Origin: Parcubacteria group bacterium CG1_02_44_31
GTDB taxonomy: Bacteria; Patescibacteriota; Minisyncoccia; UBA6257; Brennerbacteraceae
Length of the DNA stretch: 40,152 nucleotides
Assembly (NCBI GenBank): GCA_001872485.1
Contig: MNWK01000030.1
Location: 1-40,152 of the forward strand
Direction of reading: 5' to 3'
Part shown: positions 1 to 9,238 of the stretch, piece after piece
Layout of the letters: every line of letters begins with the position of its first letter
How positions within the stretch are numbered: the first letter of the stretch is position 1
Translations under genes and position numbers: made by a program
Notes under the pieces: model-generated
What the model was told of the DNA's origin: nothing
Database searches by the model: none
The model's input: the letters and a program-made list of their open reading frames with translations, nothing else

Positions 1-2
1 AT

Positions 3-203
3 GAGTATTTTAAAATAGTTCAGGATATAGGATGTGGCCAACTTAAAGTTATAGCTCGCCATATTCTTGGCCCAAAAGAATTAGATGAAATGGCAAGTTG
101 CCCGGGTAAAAAATTTTCTCCTACTTTTTCGGAAGAAAAACTAGCCCAAATGCAAGGGAAAATAGTCAGCGTTAAATTTATAGCTGTCAAACCAAAAGAA
201 TAA
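3..203 (+). CDS. C-terminal part of an unidentified protein (5' truncated by window)
   Basis: Open frame 3: EYFKIVQDIGCGQLKVIARHILGPKELDEMASCPGKKFSPTFSEEKLAQMQGKIVSVKFIAVKPKE*. Confidence 0.5.
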   Translation, partial: EYFKIVQDIGCGQLKVIARHILGPKELDEMASCPGKKFSPTFSEEKLAQMQGKIVSVKFIAVKPKE

Positions 204-219
204 GTCCTGTCTATCCGAG

Positions 220-279
220 GTTCAGCTTGCTGAGCTAAAAGAATTTGCCGCCAAAGAAAAACTTGAAATTGTCAAAGAA
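220..279 (+). pseudogene. Possible fragment of a serine recombinase/resolvase N-terminal domain
   Basis: Short in-frame peptide VQLAELKEFAAKEKLEIVKE resembles the start of serine recombinases; not part of a full ORF, followed by palindromic repeats. Confidence 0.35.
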
Positions 280-510
280 CGCGGCGAGCCCGCTTGCGGG
301 CGAGCCGCACCAATCAGGCAGACGTATCTTTGCCGCCGCAGGCGGCAAAAAATGTTCGAACTATTTTCAGAATAGAGCACCACAATCAAACTTTCAGGAA
401 TTTTGCCAACGGATTCGGCCACGCGCCATAAATCTTAGTCCCGTTCTCTCCTTTTCCGCCAACTGACAAATTCGGACAAGCAAGCAAAAAAGTTCTGGCA
501 GGGTTGTATA

Positions 511-647
511 CCCCGTAGTAGAAATGCGACAGAATTTGATGCCGTATTTCTGATTTCATTTTATAAACAACATAATTCATGCCACTTGATTTGTATGCAT
601 TTATTTATGAATTCTCTTGTTAAGGCAGTCGCATTTTCACTACAGGG
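511..647. repeat. TIR element, family 1 (copy E)
   Basis: Ends CCCCGTAGTAGAAATGCGAC ... GTCGCATTTTCACTACAGGG are inverted repeats (about 17/20). Confidence 0.7.
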
Positions 648-732
648 TATAATTCCACAAACATTTTTACAAAAAGAAAAATCTGCTTGATGTGTTGTGC
701 GTCAAGCAAATTTGCAATTCCCAGACAATTTT

Positions 733-2016
733 TTACACTTGTTTTCGCACGATATCAGCGCCGATTTGCTGCAAACGCTGTTCAATTTGTTCAAATCCCC
801 TATCAATAATATGCGCGTCAAGAATCGTTGTTTCGCCTTGTGCAACTAAACCCGCAATAATCATAGTTATACCTGCGCGAATATCCAGGCTTTTCAATTC
901 CGCGCCGCGCAGGACTGTCGGCCCCACAATCAACGCGCGATGCGGGTCCATGATAATGGCATTTGCACCCATTTTGATAATCTCATTCACGTATCCCAAC
1001 CTGCCCTCATACATCCATTCCTGAATCATAGATACGCCTTGCGCTTGCGTGGCAAGCAATGCAAACGGCGGCACTTGGTCCGACATCAATTTGGGGTACA
1101 AACCGCATTGGATTTTCGCCGCGCGATAAATGTCCGCGGGCTTGTGCACACGCGTCCATGTATCTCCGAACTCAATGTTCGCCCCCATGAGTTGCAATTG
1201 TAATATACCCGCGTCAATAAAATCAGGGTTGATGTTTGAAATTTGAACTTCGGACCGCGTTGCCGCGCACAACACCGCAATGTTCACTGCTTCATCAGAA
1301 TCGGAAATAATCGCATGCGTAACATCCATGCGTATCGCGGACGCATCAATGCCGTGAATAATAATCGTGCTCGTGCCCAACCCCTCAATACGCACGCCGA
1401 GTTTTTGCAAAAACGCTCCCAAATCCTGCACATGCGGCTCGGTCGCGGCAAGCTTGATAATAGTTGTTCCTTCGGCGCCCGCAGATGCCATCATCAACGC
1501 TTCAGTTGCGGTAACGCTTGTTTCTTTCAAAACGATTTTCGCAGCGTGCAGTCCTTGCGGAGCGCAAATATCCAGCACATCTTTATTTTGTTCAATACAC
1601 GCGCCCAAAGCGCGAAGCCCGTCAAATAACGCATCAAGCGGACGCGCGCCAATAGTATCTCCGCCTGGAAGCGGAATCCGTATTTCCCCGAACCGCGCAA
1701 GCATTGCACCAATACACAAAACCGAGCCGCGGAGTTTGCGCACTAACGCATCTGCTTGAGTATTGCTGAACACGGACGCGCATGCGCCTGCGTTAATCGT
1801 TATTGTATGGCTATTGATTTGCGTTTTTGCGCCCCAGGCATTTAAAATCTCGCCGAGTTTGAACACGTCCTGAATCATTGCCGCGTTTTCAAGCCGCGTA
1901 GAGCCGCGGTTTAACATTGATGCGGCAAAAATCGGCAATGTCGCATTTTTGGAACCGCGAATGGCAATCTCGCCTTGTAAGGGTTTGCCGCCATGAATAA
2001 TAAAAATGTCAGCCAT
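733..2016 (-). CDS. murA: UDP-N-acetylglucosamine 1-carboxyvinyltransferase
   Basis: 427-aa ORF, MurA/EPSP synthase family; GGKPLQGEIAIRGSKNATLPIFAASML N-terminus. Confidence 0.95.
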   Translation of the reverse strand: MADIFIIHGGKPLQGEIAIRGSKNATLPIFAASMLNRGSTRLENAAMIQDVFKLGEILNAWGAKTQINSHTITINAGACASVFSNTQADALVRKLRGSVLCIGAMLARFGEIRIPLPGGDTIGARPLDALFDGLRALGACIEQNKDVLDICAPQGLHAAKIVLKETSVTATEALMMASAGAEGTTIIKLAATEPHVQDLGAFLQKLGVRIEGLGTSTIIIHGIDASAIRMDVTHAIISDSDEAVNIAVLCAATRSEVQISNINPDFIDAGILQLQLMGANIEFGDTWTRVHKPADIYRAAKIQCGLYPKLMSDQVPPFALLATQAQGVSMIQEWMYEGRLGYVNEIIKMGANAIIMDPHRALIVGPTVLRGAELKSLDIRAGITMIIAGLVAQGETTILDAHIIDRGFEQIEQRLQQIGADIVRKQV

Positions 2017-2023
2017 AAACGCT

Positions 2024-3076
2024 TTACTTAAGCAAAAACTTATCCACGAAAAAGATAATCATGCCGAATCCGGCTGCCAAACCGGATACAATCCAAAACC
2101 TCATGGTTACGCGCGGCTCTGGCCACCCGCGCGCCTCAAAATGATGGTGAAGCGGAGCGGAAATAAAAACTTTTTTCTTAAAGAACTTTTTTGAAGTCAA
2201 TTGAACAATATCAGTCAGGGATTCAAGCACCATAACAAATCCAAAAAACGGAAGCAAAAGCGCTGTGTTCGTCAAAAGCGCAATGACGGCGATCACTACG
2301 CCAAGCGACATTGCTCCTGTGTCGCCCATAAAAAACCGCGCAGGATAAATGTTAAACCACAAAAATGCCACCAACCCGCCTATCAAACTTCCGGTAAACA
2401 CGGCTAAGTCGTAACGGCCTTCAGCAAACGCCACCACTGCAAGACACGACAACGCAACCAACGCCACACCCTCTGCCAAACCGTCAAGCCCATTCGTTAA
2501 ATCAAGAGAAAACGATGTTGCAACAACGACCATAATGAAAAAAAGAGCATAGGGAATAATGCCAATTGTTACGTCACCCAAAAACGGAATATGCAACACG
2601 TCCCAGCCGAGCTTTGCCGCAAACCACCACGCACCGATAAGCGCAACAGCAGTAAAAAGAACCAAGCGCTCTTTCATGGAAAATCCATTCTTGCCCCGGA
2701 ATTTAACAATTCCTGCGATATCATCAGCAGCGCCGACTAGGGCGGCAATCACCATCATGGCGAGCGGTAAATACGTTTGCGAACGGTTTAAAAACGAAAC
2801 TTGGCCCCAAAATCCGTCAAATGATTTTGAAAAAATAAAAAACACAATGACAAGCACCACCACGGTTCCCCAAACAATCATACCCGCCATCACCGGCGTG
2901 CCTTCTTTTGCCGCATGCATCTGACTGAAAATCGGCGCTCCTTGCTTAGCAATATGCTTTCTGCTATTGAGTTTTGTGATGATTTTTTCAACGGGTACCA
3001 CAAGCACCATACCAACGCCAAATGCAACAAGCACTACGAAAACAAAACGAATGATTTGTATAAATGGCTCTACCAT
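2024..3076 (-). CDS. mraY: Phospho-N-acetylmuramoyl-pentapeptide-transferase
   Basis: 350-aa membrane ORF with DLTNGLDGLAEG and FMGDTGAMSLG motifs; HHHFEARGWPE near C-terminus. Confidence 0.95.
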   Translation of the reverse strand: MVEPFIQIIRFVFVVLVAFGVGMVLVVPVEKIITKLNSRKHIAKQGAPIFSQMHAAKEGTPVMAGMIVWGTVVVLVIVFFIFSKSFDGFWGQVSFLNRSQTYLPLAMMVIAALVGAADDIAGIVKFRGKNGFSMKERLVLFTAVALIGAWWFAAKLGWDVLHIPFLGDVTIGIIPYALFFIMVVVATSFSLDLTNGLDGLAEGVALVALSCLAVVAFAEGRYDLAVFTGSLIGGLVAFLWFNIYPARFFMGDTGAMSLGVVIAVIALLTNTALLLPFFGFVMVLESLTDIVQLTSKKFFKKKVFISAPLHHHFEARGWPEPRVTMRFWIVSGLAAGFGMIIFFVDKFLLK

Positions 3077-3080
3077 TTTT

Positions 3081-3219
3081 TAAATCCTAAATCCTAATTT
3101 CTTCAGCCAGAGGTTGATCCGCCTATGGCGGAAAATCCTAAACAAATCATAAACCCTAAATCTTGAATCCTGAACCCTGAAACTTGAAGCTTAAATCTTG
3201 AATCTTGAATCCTAATTTT
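3081..3219. repeat. Degenerate 7-bp tandem repeat tract (TRAAYCY)
   Basis: From 3150: taaaccc taaatct tgaatcc tgaaccc tgaaact tgaagct taaatct tgaatct tgaatcc taatttt; further units at 3081-3100. Confidence 0.75.
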
Positions 3220-3255
3220 TTATGAATTACGATTGGATTATTTTTGAAATATCAT

Positions 3256-3320
3256 GCCGTAGCGCATTTTCAACTCGTTCATATTCCACCGAAGGTGGAT
3301 GTTGAAAATCTACTACGGGG
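3256..3320. repeat. TIR element, family 1 (copy A)
   Basis: Near-identical to the reverse complement of 22498-22563; inner hairpin CCACCGAAGGTGG. Confidence 0.85.
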
Positions 3321-3332
3321 ATACACAGGCAA

Positions 3333-4304
3333 TTACTCTTGTGCCTTCATTGTATCAGATAGATGATTCCAATACCACGACAATATGCGCGATGTGTCGC
3401 CAAACCTATCCGGAGACCCCAACACGATGCTTGCAAGCGTTCCGCGCGGAGTTTCAAACACCACAAGCAAGCTTCCACCTGTTTCAGGCGTGTATCCGGT
3501 TTTGGAACCAACAAAACCCGGAATCTGACTGATGAGTTGATTCGTATTGGTTAACGTGAACGTCCTGCCTTGCTCGGTAATCATAGTCAAATGCGCGTAA
3601 CGTGAAAACGAAAACAGGTCAGGATGATGAGCCAACACATATTGCACAAAACGCGCAAGGTCAGAAGCAGTTGAAACATTGTCACCCAATCCGATTGCAT
3701 CTGAGAAATGCGTGGCAGTCATGCCTAAATCAATTGCGGTCTGGTTCATCAGGGAAACAAACGCATCAGCTTGGGTGTCAAACAACGTTCTTTGCGCCGC
3801 ATGGGCAAGCGCGTTATCAGACGCGATGAGTAAAAAATGCATGACTTCGTTTGCGGTAAATTGGTCTCCTAAACGCAAATCCTTGTTAACCGATTCAATT
3901 GCTAAATCGCTTGTCGCAATGGTAAACAATTTGCCATCCCCATATTCTTTAACCAAGAGCGCGGTCATAAGTTTTGTAACCGACGCAATTCCAACCCGGG
4001 CATCGGCGCGGTATTCCCACACGGGATTTTGAGCAGATACGTTATACAATCCTGCTGATTGCGCGTACACATCGGGAAACAGCGCATTCTCGCGCGGGGC
4101 CTGATTTCCCAAATCCTGCACGCGAGAAAACAAAGGAAAATACGTTACCAATGGATACGAAACCGACTGCGCCGGCGCAATCGGTTTGGGGCTTGCCACG
4201 CCGCGCGCAGGCAAGCCGCGGCGGCTGTTTGCCAAAACAAACATAAAAATCATCACGCATATTGCGCCTGCATATACATATATAGTACGAAACCGCGCAC
4301 TCAT
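3333..4304 (-). CDS. D-alanyl-D-alanine carboxypeptidase (penicillin-binding protein 5/6 family)
   Basis: SVTKLMTALL (SxxK), SDNALAH (SxN), KTGYTPETGG (KTG); start at MSARFRTIYVYAG inside the listed ORF, ATGA overlap with scpB stop. Confidence 0.9.
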   Translation of the reverse strand: MSARFRTIYVYAGAICVMIFMFVLANSRRGLPARGVASPKPIAPAQSVSYPLVTYFPLFSRVQDLGNQAPRENALFPDVYAQSAGLYNVSAQNPVWEYRADARVGIASVTKLMTALLVKEYGDGKLFTIATSDLAIESVNKDLRLGDQFTANEVMHFLLIASDNALAHAAQRTLFDTQADAFVSLMNQTAIDLGMTATHFSDAIGLGDNVSTASDLARFVQYVLAHHPDLFSFSRYAHLTMITEQGRTFTLTNTNQLISQIPGFVGSKTGYTPETGGSLLVVFETPRGTLASIVLGSPDRFGDTSRILSWYWNHLSDTMKAQE

Positions 4305-4957
4305 GTTATTTTCCCGTCTTGGTTTTGTTCGCTTGCGCCGTATATCCCGCCATAGCGGAATTGTACGGGAGCGGTTGTTTGAACAATATCGTTCTCGCTT
4401 TCCGCGTTTTGTTCGAACAGCATATCGCACCTTTTTTTCAGCGTATCAAAATCAGGAAGCGATTCACGCGATGAAATGCCTAAAAGCTGTAAAAGCGCTA
4501 TGGTCGGTTTATATAAAAATATATGATGCCCTTTTGTATCGGGTACGCGTTCCACCAGTCCGCGCAAAAGCAAATTGCGCACAATAAAACTTGAATTAAC
4601 TCCGCGGATTGCATCAATTTCCGCGCGCGAAATGGGCGCCCGATACAACACAATGCTTAACGCTTCCAAACTCGCGCGGCTGAGGTCTTGCTGAAAATCC
4701 TGTTTGATACACGCATCAATCAAAGCATAGTGTTCTGACTTCGTGCCCAGTTGGTACGCATCGTCATGCCGCACCATGCACAACCCTTGAGACGCATCTC
4801 GCTCGTACTTTTGCGCCAGCGCGTCGCACGCGCGGCGCGCATCCGCTTCGGAAATACCAACGGCATCTGCAATGCGCTTTGCGTCCAACGCCTCGCCGTA
4901 CGCAAATAACAGCGCTTCTATTTTTGATTGTATGAATTGCAATTCTTGTTCTTCCAT
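4301..4957 (-). CDS. scpB: Segregation and condensation protein B
   Basis: ScpB-like winged-helix sequence IEALLFAYGEALDAKRIADAVGIS, SRASLEALSIVLYRAPISRAEIDAIRGVNSSFIVRNLLLRGLVE; likely start MEEQELQF. Confidence 0.9.
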   Translation of the reverse strand: MEEQELQFIQSKIEALLFAYGEALDAKRIADAVGISEADARRACDALAQKYERDASQGLCMVRHDDAYQLGTKSEHYALIDACIKQDFQQDLSRASLEALSIVLYRAPISRAEIDAIRGVNSSFIVRNLLLRGLVERVPDTKGHHIFLYKPTIALLQLLGISSRESLPDFDTLKKRCDMLFEQNAESENDIVQTTAPVQFRYGGIYGASEQNQDGKIT

Positions 4958-4964
4958 ACACAAA

Positions 4965-5699
4965 TTACGTTCCGAACACGGATGTCTCGTGTTGAGTTGC
5001 TGCATTTTTCACCACGATATCCGATGATTCGTCCGTTTGCTCCAAGTATATCATTTTTTTCTTGAACAAAAAAAGCAAAGCTAAAAACGCCACAATGATT
5101 TCTCCTTTCTTTTTTGAACCATTGACTAACACGCGCAGGGTCGTGCGGGCATGCGTTTGAATGCGGCCAATGATTTCTTGGATTTTCTGCTCAATGCTTG
5201 CGGCACGCTCCAAAACCTGCTTTTCCTTCGGTTGAACAAACCGCTCCCATATTGCAAGCGATTTTGCAAACAGCTCATTTGCCATAGTTATTGAAAAACC
5301 TTGAGGAGAAACAAATGAGACCGGACGGCCTTGCCATAGCGTCCGCGCGATAATTCCCACGGGACTTTTCGCGCGCTCCTGAATATAGCGCGTTTTTTCC
5401 TTGTAACGCTGATACTCCTGCAGCGCGTATTTCAATGCAACAACTTCCTGTTCTTCTTCAGGCGAGAGTTCTATTGTTGGCAAAAGCGCTTTTGATTTGA
5501 TGAGAAGCAATCGGGACGCCACAACCAAAAAATCAACCAGCTCGTTCATAGAAAGATGCTGCAGCTCGCCCACTGCTTCAAGATACTGGTCAGTCACGGC
5601 AGCAAGCGCCACATCGGTCACAGAGAGTTTTTGCGACTCAATCAATTCCGCGAGCAATTCCAACGGACCTTCAAATTTTTCAAGTTTGATATGCATCAT
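4965..5699 (-). CDS. scpA: Segregation and condensation protein A
   Basis: KLEKFEGPLELLAELIESQKLSVTDVALAAVTDQYLE; ScpA family, adjacent to scpB. Confidence 0.92.
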   Translation of the reverse strand: MMHIKLEKFEGPLELLAELIESQKLSVTDVALAAVTDQYLEAVGELQHLSMNELVDFLVVASRLLLIKSKALLPTIELSPEEEQEVVALKYALQEYQRYKEKTRYIQERAKSPVGIIARTLWQGRPVSFVSPQGFSITMANELFAKSLAIWERFVQPKEKQVLERAASIEQKIQEIIGRIQTHARTTLRVLVNGSKKKGEIIVAFLALLFLFKKKMIYLEQTDESSDIVVKNAATQHETSVFGT

Positions 5700-8172
5700 G
5701 GTGTCTCTGCGCCAAACGCATTATGACCGCAAACAGCTGAAAATCAATTTGGTCTAAAAGATCCCTGAACATTCGATACCCTTCTTTGCGATATTCCACC
5801 AGCGGATCATGCTGGCCGTATGAACGAAGATTTGCCGTGTCGCGCAAATGCTCCATCATTTCCAAATGGTCAACCCACAATGTATCAAACACGCGAAGCG
5901 CGTTCACACGAAATGCTCGTACGAATTGTTCCGTATCTTCTATCTCACGCGCCTCAATCATACCCAAACATACGCGTTCAATCGCTCCTGCTACATCATC
6001 CGTATGTTGGCCCTTGATACGCTCCGTAAAATCCAGCGGAAGCTTTATCAACGACCCAAGCGAATGTATGAAGTCAGCTTCTGTCTGCCCTGATGCGTTA
6101 TAAAACGAAACAATGCGGTCAACGCTTTGCGACACAACAGTACGCATCATGCTGTGCGCACCATCCAATGTTAATGCAAGCATTTCGTCGCGCTTGCGGT
6201 AAAAAGCTTGACGCTGCTTGCTTAACACGTCATCGTACTCCAGCACATGCTTGCGCACATCAAAATACAAACCTTCCACCTTTGCCTGCGCGGAATCAAG
6301 CGCGCGGCTCACAAACGCATGCTCAATAGCCTCGTCTTCCTTGATTCCTAATTTAGTTATATACGGTTTCATATGATCTGACCCGAAAATGCGCATCAAA
6401 TCATCTTCCATAGAAACGAAAAACTGGCTTGACCCATGGTCTCCCTGCCTGCCCGAACGGCCGCGCAACTGGTTATCAATACGCCGCGCTTCATGGCGCT
6501 CTGTGCCTATGACATGAAGGCCGCCCATATCGCATATCTCTGTTGATTCTTGTTCTGAAGCTGGATTTCCGCCTAAAATAATGTCCACGCCGCGGCCAGC
6601 CATATTTGTGGCAACGGTGACTGCGCCGCGCCTGCCTGCTTGCGCAATAATATGCGCTTCTTGTTCGTGATTTTTCGCGTTCAATACTTCATGCGGAATA
6701 CCTTCACGACTCAATAGTTTTGACAGGTATTCATTTTTTTCAATGGAAATTGTGCCGACCAGCACCGGCTGACCTTTTTCGTGGCGCTCCTTGATTTCCT
6801 GAACCAGCGCCTTGAATTTTCCTTGTTCGGTTAAAAAGATTTTGTCAGGCAAACCAATCCTTATCATTGGTTTATTGGTCGGAATCGCTATGACATCCAA
6901 TCCATACACTTTATGAAATTCTTCAGCTGATGTTATAGCAGTGCCGGTCATACCGGAAAGAATTGGATACATGCGAAAATAATTTTGAATCGTGATCGTC
7001 GCGTAGGTCCTGCTTTCTTCTTGAATTCTCACTTTTTCTTTTGCCTCCAGCGCCTGATGAAGCCCCCCGGAATACCTTCTGCCGAACATCAGCCGCCCCG
7101 TAAATTCATCCACGATAATCACGCCCCCATCTTTGACCACATAATCCCTGTCGCGCTGAAACAGCAAATTGGCTTTCAACGCCTCTTCAAGATGATGAAC
7201 TAAAATGAGATTATTTTCCTCATACACGTTTCTGCCGAGCAATTCGCTCATGCGCTCAATTCCTTGTTCGGTCAAAGAAACGAGTTTGTGTTTCTCGTCA
7301 ATGGTGTAATCCGTTTCTTTGTTGAGACGAGGCACCAATTTGCTGAATTCGCGGTACAATTTCCCCGCGTCCTGGTCCGGCGCGGAAATAATCAACGGCG
7401 TGCGCGATTCATCAATAAGAATGCTGTCCACTTCATCAATAATGGCAAATGCGCACGGACGCTGGACTTTTTCTTCGACAGCATAAACGAGATTATCGCG
7501 TAAATAGTCAAATCCGAACTCATTGTTCGTCCCGTACGTGATATCCGCAGCATATGCCTCACGGCGTGAAATCGGGCGCAAATATTCGTGAAATATCTTA
7601 AAACCTCCTTCAGTATCCCGGGCGCGGTCATCAGCGCGTTCCTGGGATTTTGGTTTTATGCTCTCCTGATAATCAGGGTCATAAGAAAAGGCATGGTCAT
7701 GCACTAAACACGCCACAGAAACCCCGAGCGCATGATAAATCTGCCCCATCCACACCGTATCGCGCTGAGCAAGATAATCATTAACCGTCACCACGTGCAC
7801 GCCTTTGCCAAAAAGCGAGTGAACATACGCGGGAAACGTCGCCGCAAGCGTTTTCCCTTCACCTGTTTTCATTTCTGCGATTTTGCCTTGCGCCAGCACG
7901 ATGCCGCCCATAATCTGCACATCAAACGCCCGCTGTTTCAGCGTTCGCTTCCCTGCTTCCCTGACAAGCGGAAATGCTTCAATAATCATATCCGCCAGCG
8001 CGACGCCGCTTTGCGCGCGCTTCCGCATATGCGCGCCTTTTTCCAAAAGCCCGGTATCTGATAGCGTTTCAATTTCCGATTCTTGCGCATTGATACGTTC
8101 AAGCACAGGAACAAGCGCGTGAATTGCGCGCGCATTTGCATCGGGGAAAAATTTTTTCAATAAAAACTTCAC
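5680..8172 (-). CDS. secA: Preprotein translocase subunit SecA
   Basis: 830-aa ORF; MKTGEGKTLAATFPAYVHSL, VDSILIDESRTPLIIS, TNMAGRGVDIILGG, RGRSGRQGDHGSSQFFVSMEDDLMRIFGS. Confidence 0.98.
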   Translation of the reverse strand: MKFLLKKFFPDANARAIHALVPVLERINAQESEIETLSDTGLLEKGAHMRKRAQSGVALADMIIEAFPLVREAGKRTLKQRAFDVQIMGGIVLAQGKIAEMKTGEGKTLAATFPAYVHSLFGKGVHVVTVNDYLAQRDTVWMGQIYHALGVSVACLVHDHAFSYDPDYQESIKPKSQERADDRARDTEGGFKIFHEYLRPISRREAYAADITYGTNNEFGFDYLRDNLVYAVEEKVQRPCAFAIIDEVDSILIDESRTPLIISAPDQDAGKLYREFSKLVPRLNKETDYTIDEKHKLVSLTEQGIERMSELLGRNVYEENNLILVHHLEEALKANLLFQRDRDYVVKDGGVIIVDEFTGRLMFGRRYSGGLHQALEAKEKVRIQEESRTYATITIQNYFRMYPILSGMTGTAITSAEEFHKVYGLDVIAIPTNKPMIRIGLPDKIFLTEQGKFKALVQEIKERHEKGQPVLVGTISIEKNEYLSKLLSREGIPHEVLNAKNHEQEAHIIAQAGRRGAVTVATNMAGRGVDIILGGNPASEQESTEICDMGGLHVIGTERHEARRIDNQLRGRSGRQGDHGSSQFFVSMEDDLMRIFGSDHMKPYITKLGIKEDEAIEHAFVSRALDSAQAKVEGLYFDVRKHVLEYDDVLSKQRQAFYRKRDEMLALTLDGAHSMMRTVVSQSVDRIVSFYNASGQTEADFIHSLGSLIKLPLDFTERIKGQHTDDVAGAIERVCLGMIEAREIEDTEQFVRAFRVNALRVFDTLWVDHLEMMEHLRDTANLRSYGQHDPLVEYRKEGYRMFRDLLDQIDFQLFAVIMRLAQRHHDAYQT

Positions 8173-8185
8173 GAATAACTAACAA

Positions 8186-8554
8186 CTACTCTTTCGGAGT
8201 TTGGCGCAGAAGTATTTCTTTGAATTTGCGCGCGGCGCGGCGCCAGCGTTCAATTGGTTTTCCCTTTCCCTGTTCAAGTTGACGCACAAGCTCAAGAGCT
8301 ATTTTATCTATCGCAAAATACATGTCTGCCGCACGCTCGGTATTAACACAAATTTTTCGCGGCGCACGCACGGTCACAGTTATCTCAAACACATCACCTT
8401 CGCGATGCTGCGTGACACGATGAGCGGAAAATTCAAACAACGGATCGCCATCATACCGCTCTGCCGCGCGCGCAACTTTTTCAAACCGTTGAATAATATA
8501 ATCCTTCAACGCCTGGGTGACGTTGATTTTTCGGAATGAAAATTTAATCCTCAT
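8186..8554 (-). CDS. hpf: Ribosome hibernation promoting factor / sigma-54 modulation protein
   Basis: KINVTQALKDYIIQRFEKV and DMYFAIDKIALELVRQLEQGKGK, HPF/RaiA family. Confidence 0.88.
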   Translation of the reverse strand: MRIKFSFRKINVTQALKDYIIQRFEKVARAAERYDGDPLFEFSAHRVTQHREGDVFEITVTVRAPRKICVNTERAADMYFAIDKIALELVRQLEQGKGKPIERWRRAARKFKEILLRQTPKE

Positions 8555-8572
8555 AGCGTATTGCGTCCATGC

Positions 8573-8790
8573 ACCACGTTAGAAGTCTGCTATTAAATTT
8601 TGTAGCAGAAGAGTGTTAAAAACACTTCTTGGTCATTGTTATTTATGGGCTTCGTCTTCGCAAGAACTTTGTTCTTGCGAAGACCATGATATTTTACCAC
8701 AAGAGGCAGCATTATATCATATATCATAATTATTGTAATGGCACAAATATATATGACATAAAAGACGAGCGTTCGCGACTTCTAACGGGG
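8573..8790. repeat. Possible TIR unit, family 2
   Basis: Ends CCACGTTAGAAGTC ... GACTTCTAACGGGG are inverted; shares CCCCGTTAGAA-type ends with 18217-18285. Confidence 0.4.
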
Positions 8791-8842
8791 CAAGCCCCTC
8801 ATGCCAAATTTTGGTGTGGGGGCAAGGGCGTGGAACGGGAAC

Positions 8843-8906
8843 AAAAAACCAGTCCCTTGCTTGCGGCCTTGATTGCGCACAATCAAGAATACAAGTAAGG
8901 GACTGG
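8843..8906 (-). terminator. Large rho-independent terminator hairpin
   Basis: Minus strand: CCAGTCCCTTACTTG ... CAAGCAAGGGACTGG followed by TTTTTT; inner CTTGATTGTGCGCAATCAAG. Confidence 0.75.
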
Positions 8907-8917
8907 TGAGAACAAAG

Positions 8918-9010
8918 TTAGCGAGCCCTTCGTGCCTTCTTTGCCTTCTTTGCCTTCTTTGCAGGCTTCTTTGCCACTTTCTTGGCCGCCTTTCTCTTCT
9001 TTGCTGACAT
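8918..9010 (-). CDS. 30-aa Lys/Ala-rich basic protein (histone H1-tail-like)
   Basis: Manual translation MSAKKRKAAKKVAKKPAKKAKKAKKARRAR*; below the ORF-track size cut-off; followed by the strong minus-strand terminator. Confidence 0.7.
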   Translation of the reverse strand: MSAKKRKAAKKVAKKPAKKAKKAKKARRAR

Positions 9011-9238
9011 AGATGTAAATATGTTTACGCGCTTACGCGCAAAGAATTAATTGCAAGCGTTCGACTTGCACGCTTGATTATGAAAAGAAACAAAAATATA
9101 AAATGCAATGTGCTTCTTGCTATCAATTGTAGAACGCAAAAAAAGTTTGGCAAGTGTGGATAACTCACACACATGAAAAAAATCAATGCGCGACAAAAAC
9201 AGAATGCAAAAAATGAAAAACTCTTGCCTGCCAGTCGC

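Noticed and set aside
245-466. Small ORFs at 222-580
   Set aside because: They overlap each other on opposite strands and consist largely of palindromes such as GGCGAGCCCGCTTGCGGGCGAGCC; no coding support.
1243-1759. Long plus-strand ORFs antisense to murA (also many antisense to secA, rpoB, rpoC, ftsK)
   Set aside because: Antisense shadows of well-supported core genes.
5680-8172. SecA as an unusual short variant
   Set aside because: 830 aa with all motor motifs; lack of the C-terminal zinc-binding tail is common in many bacteria.
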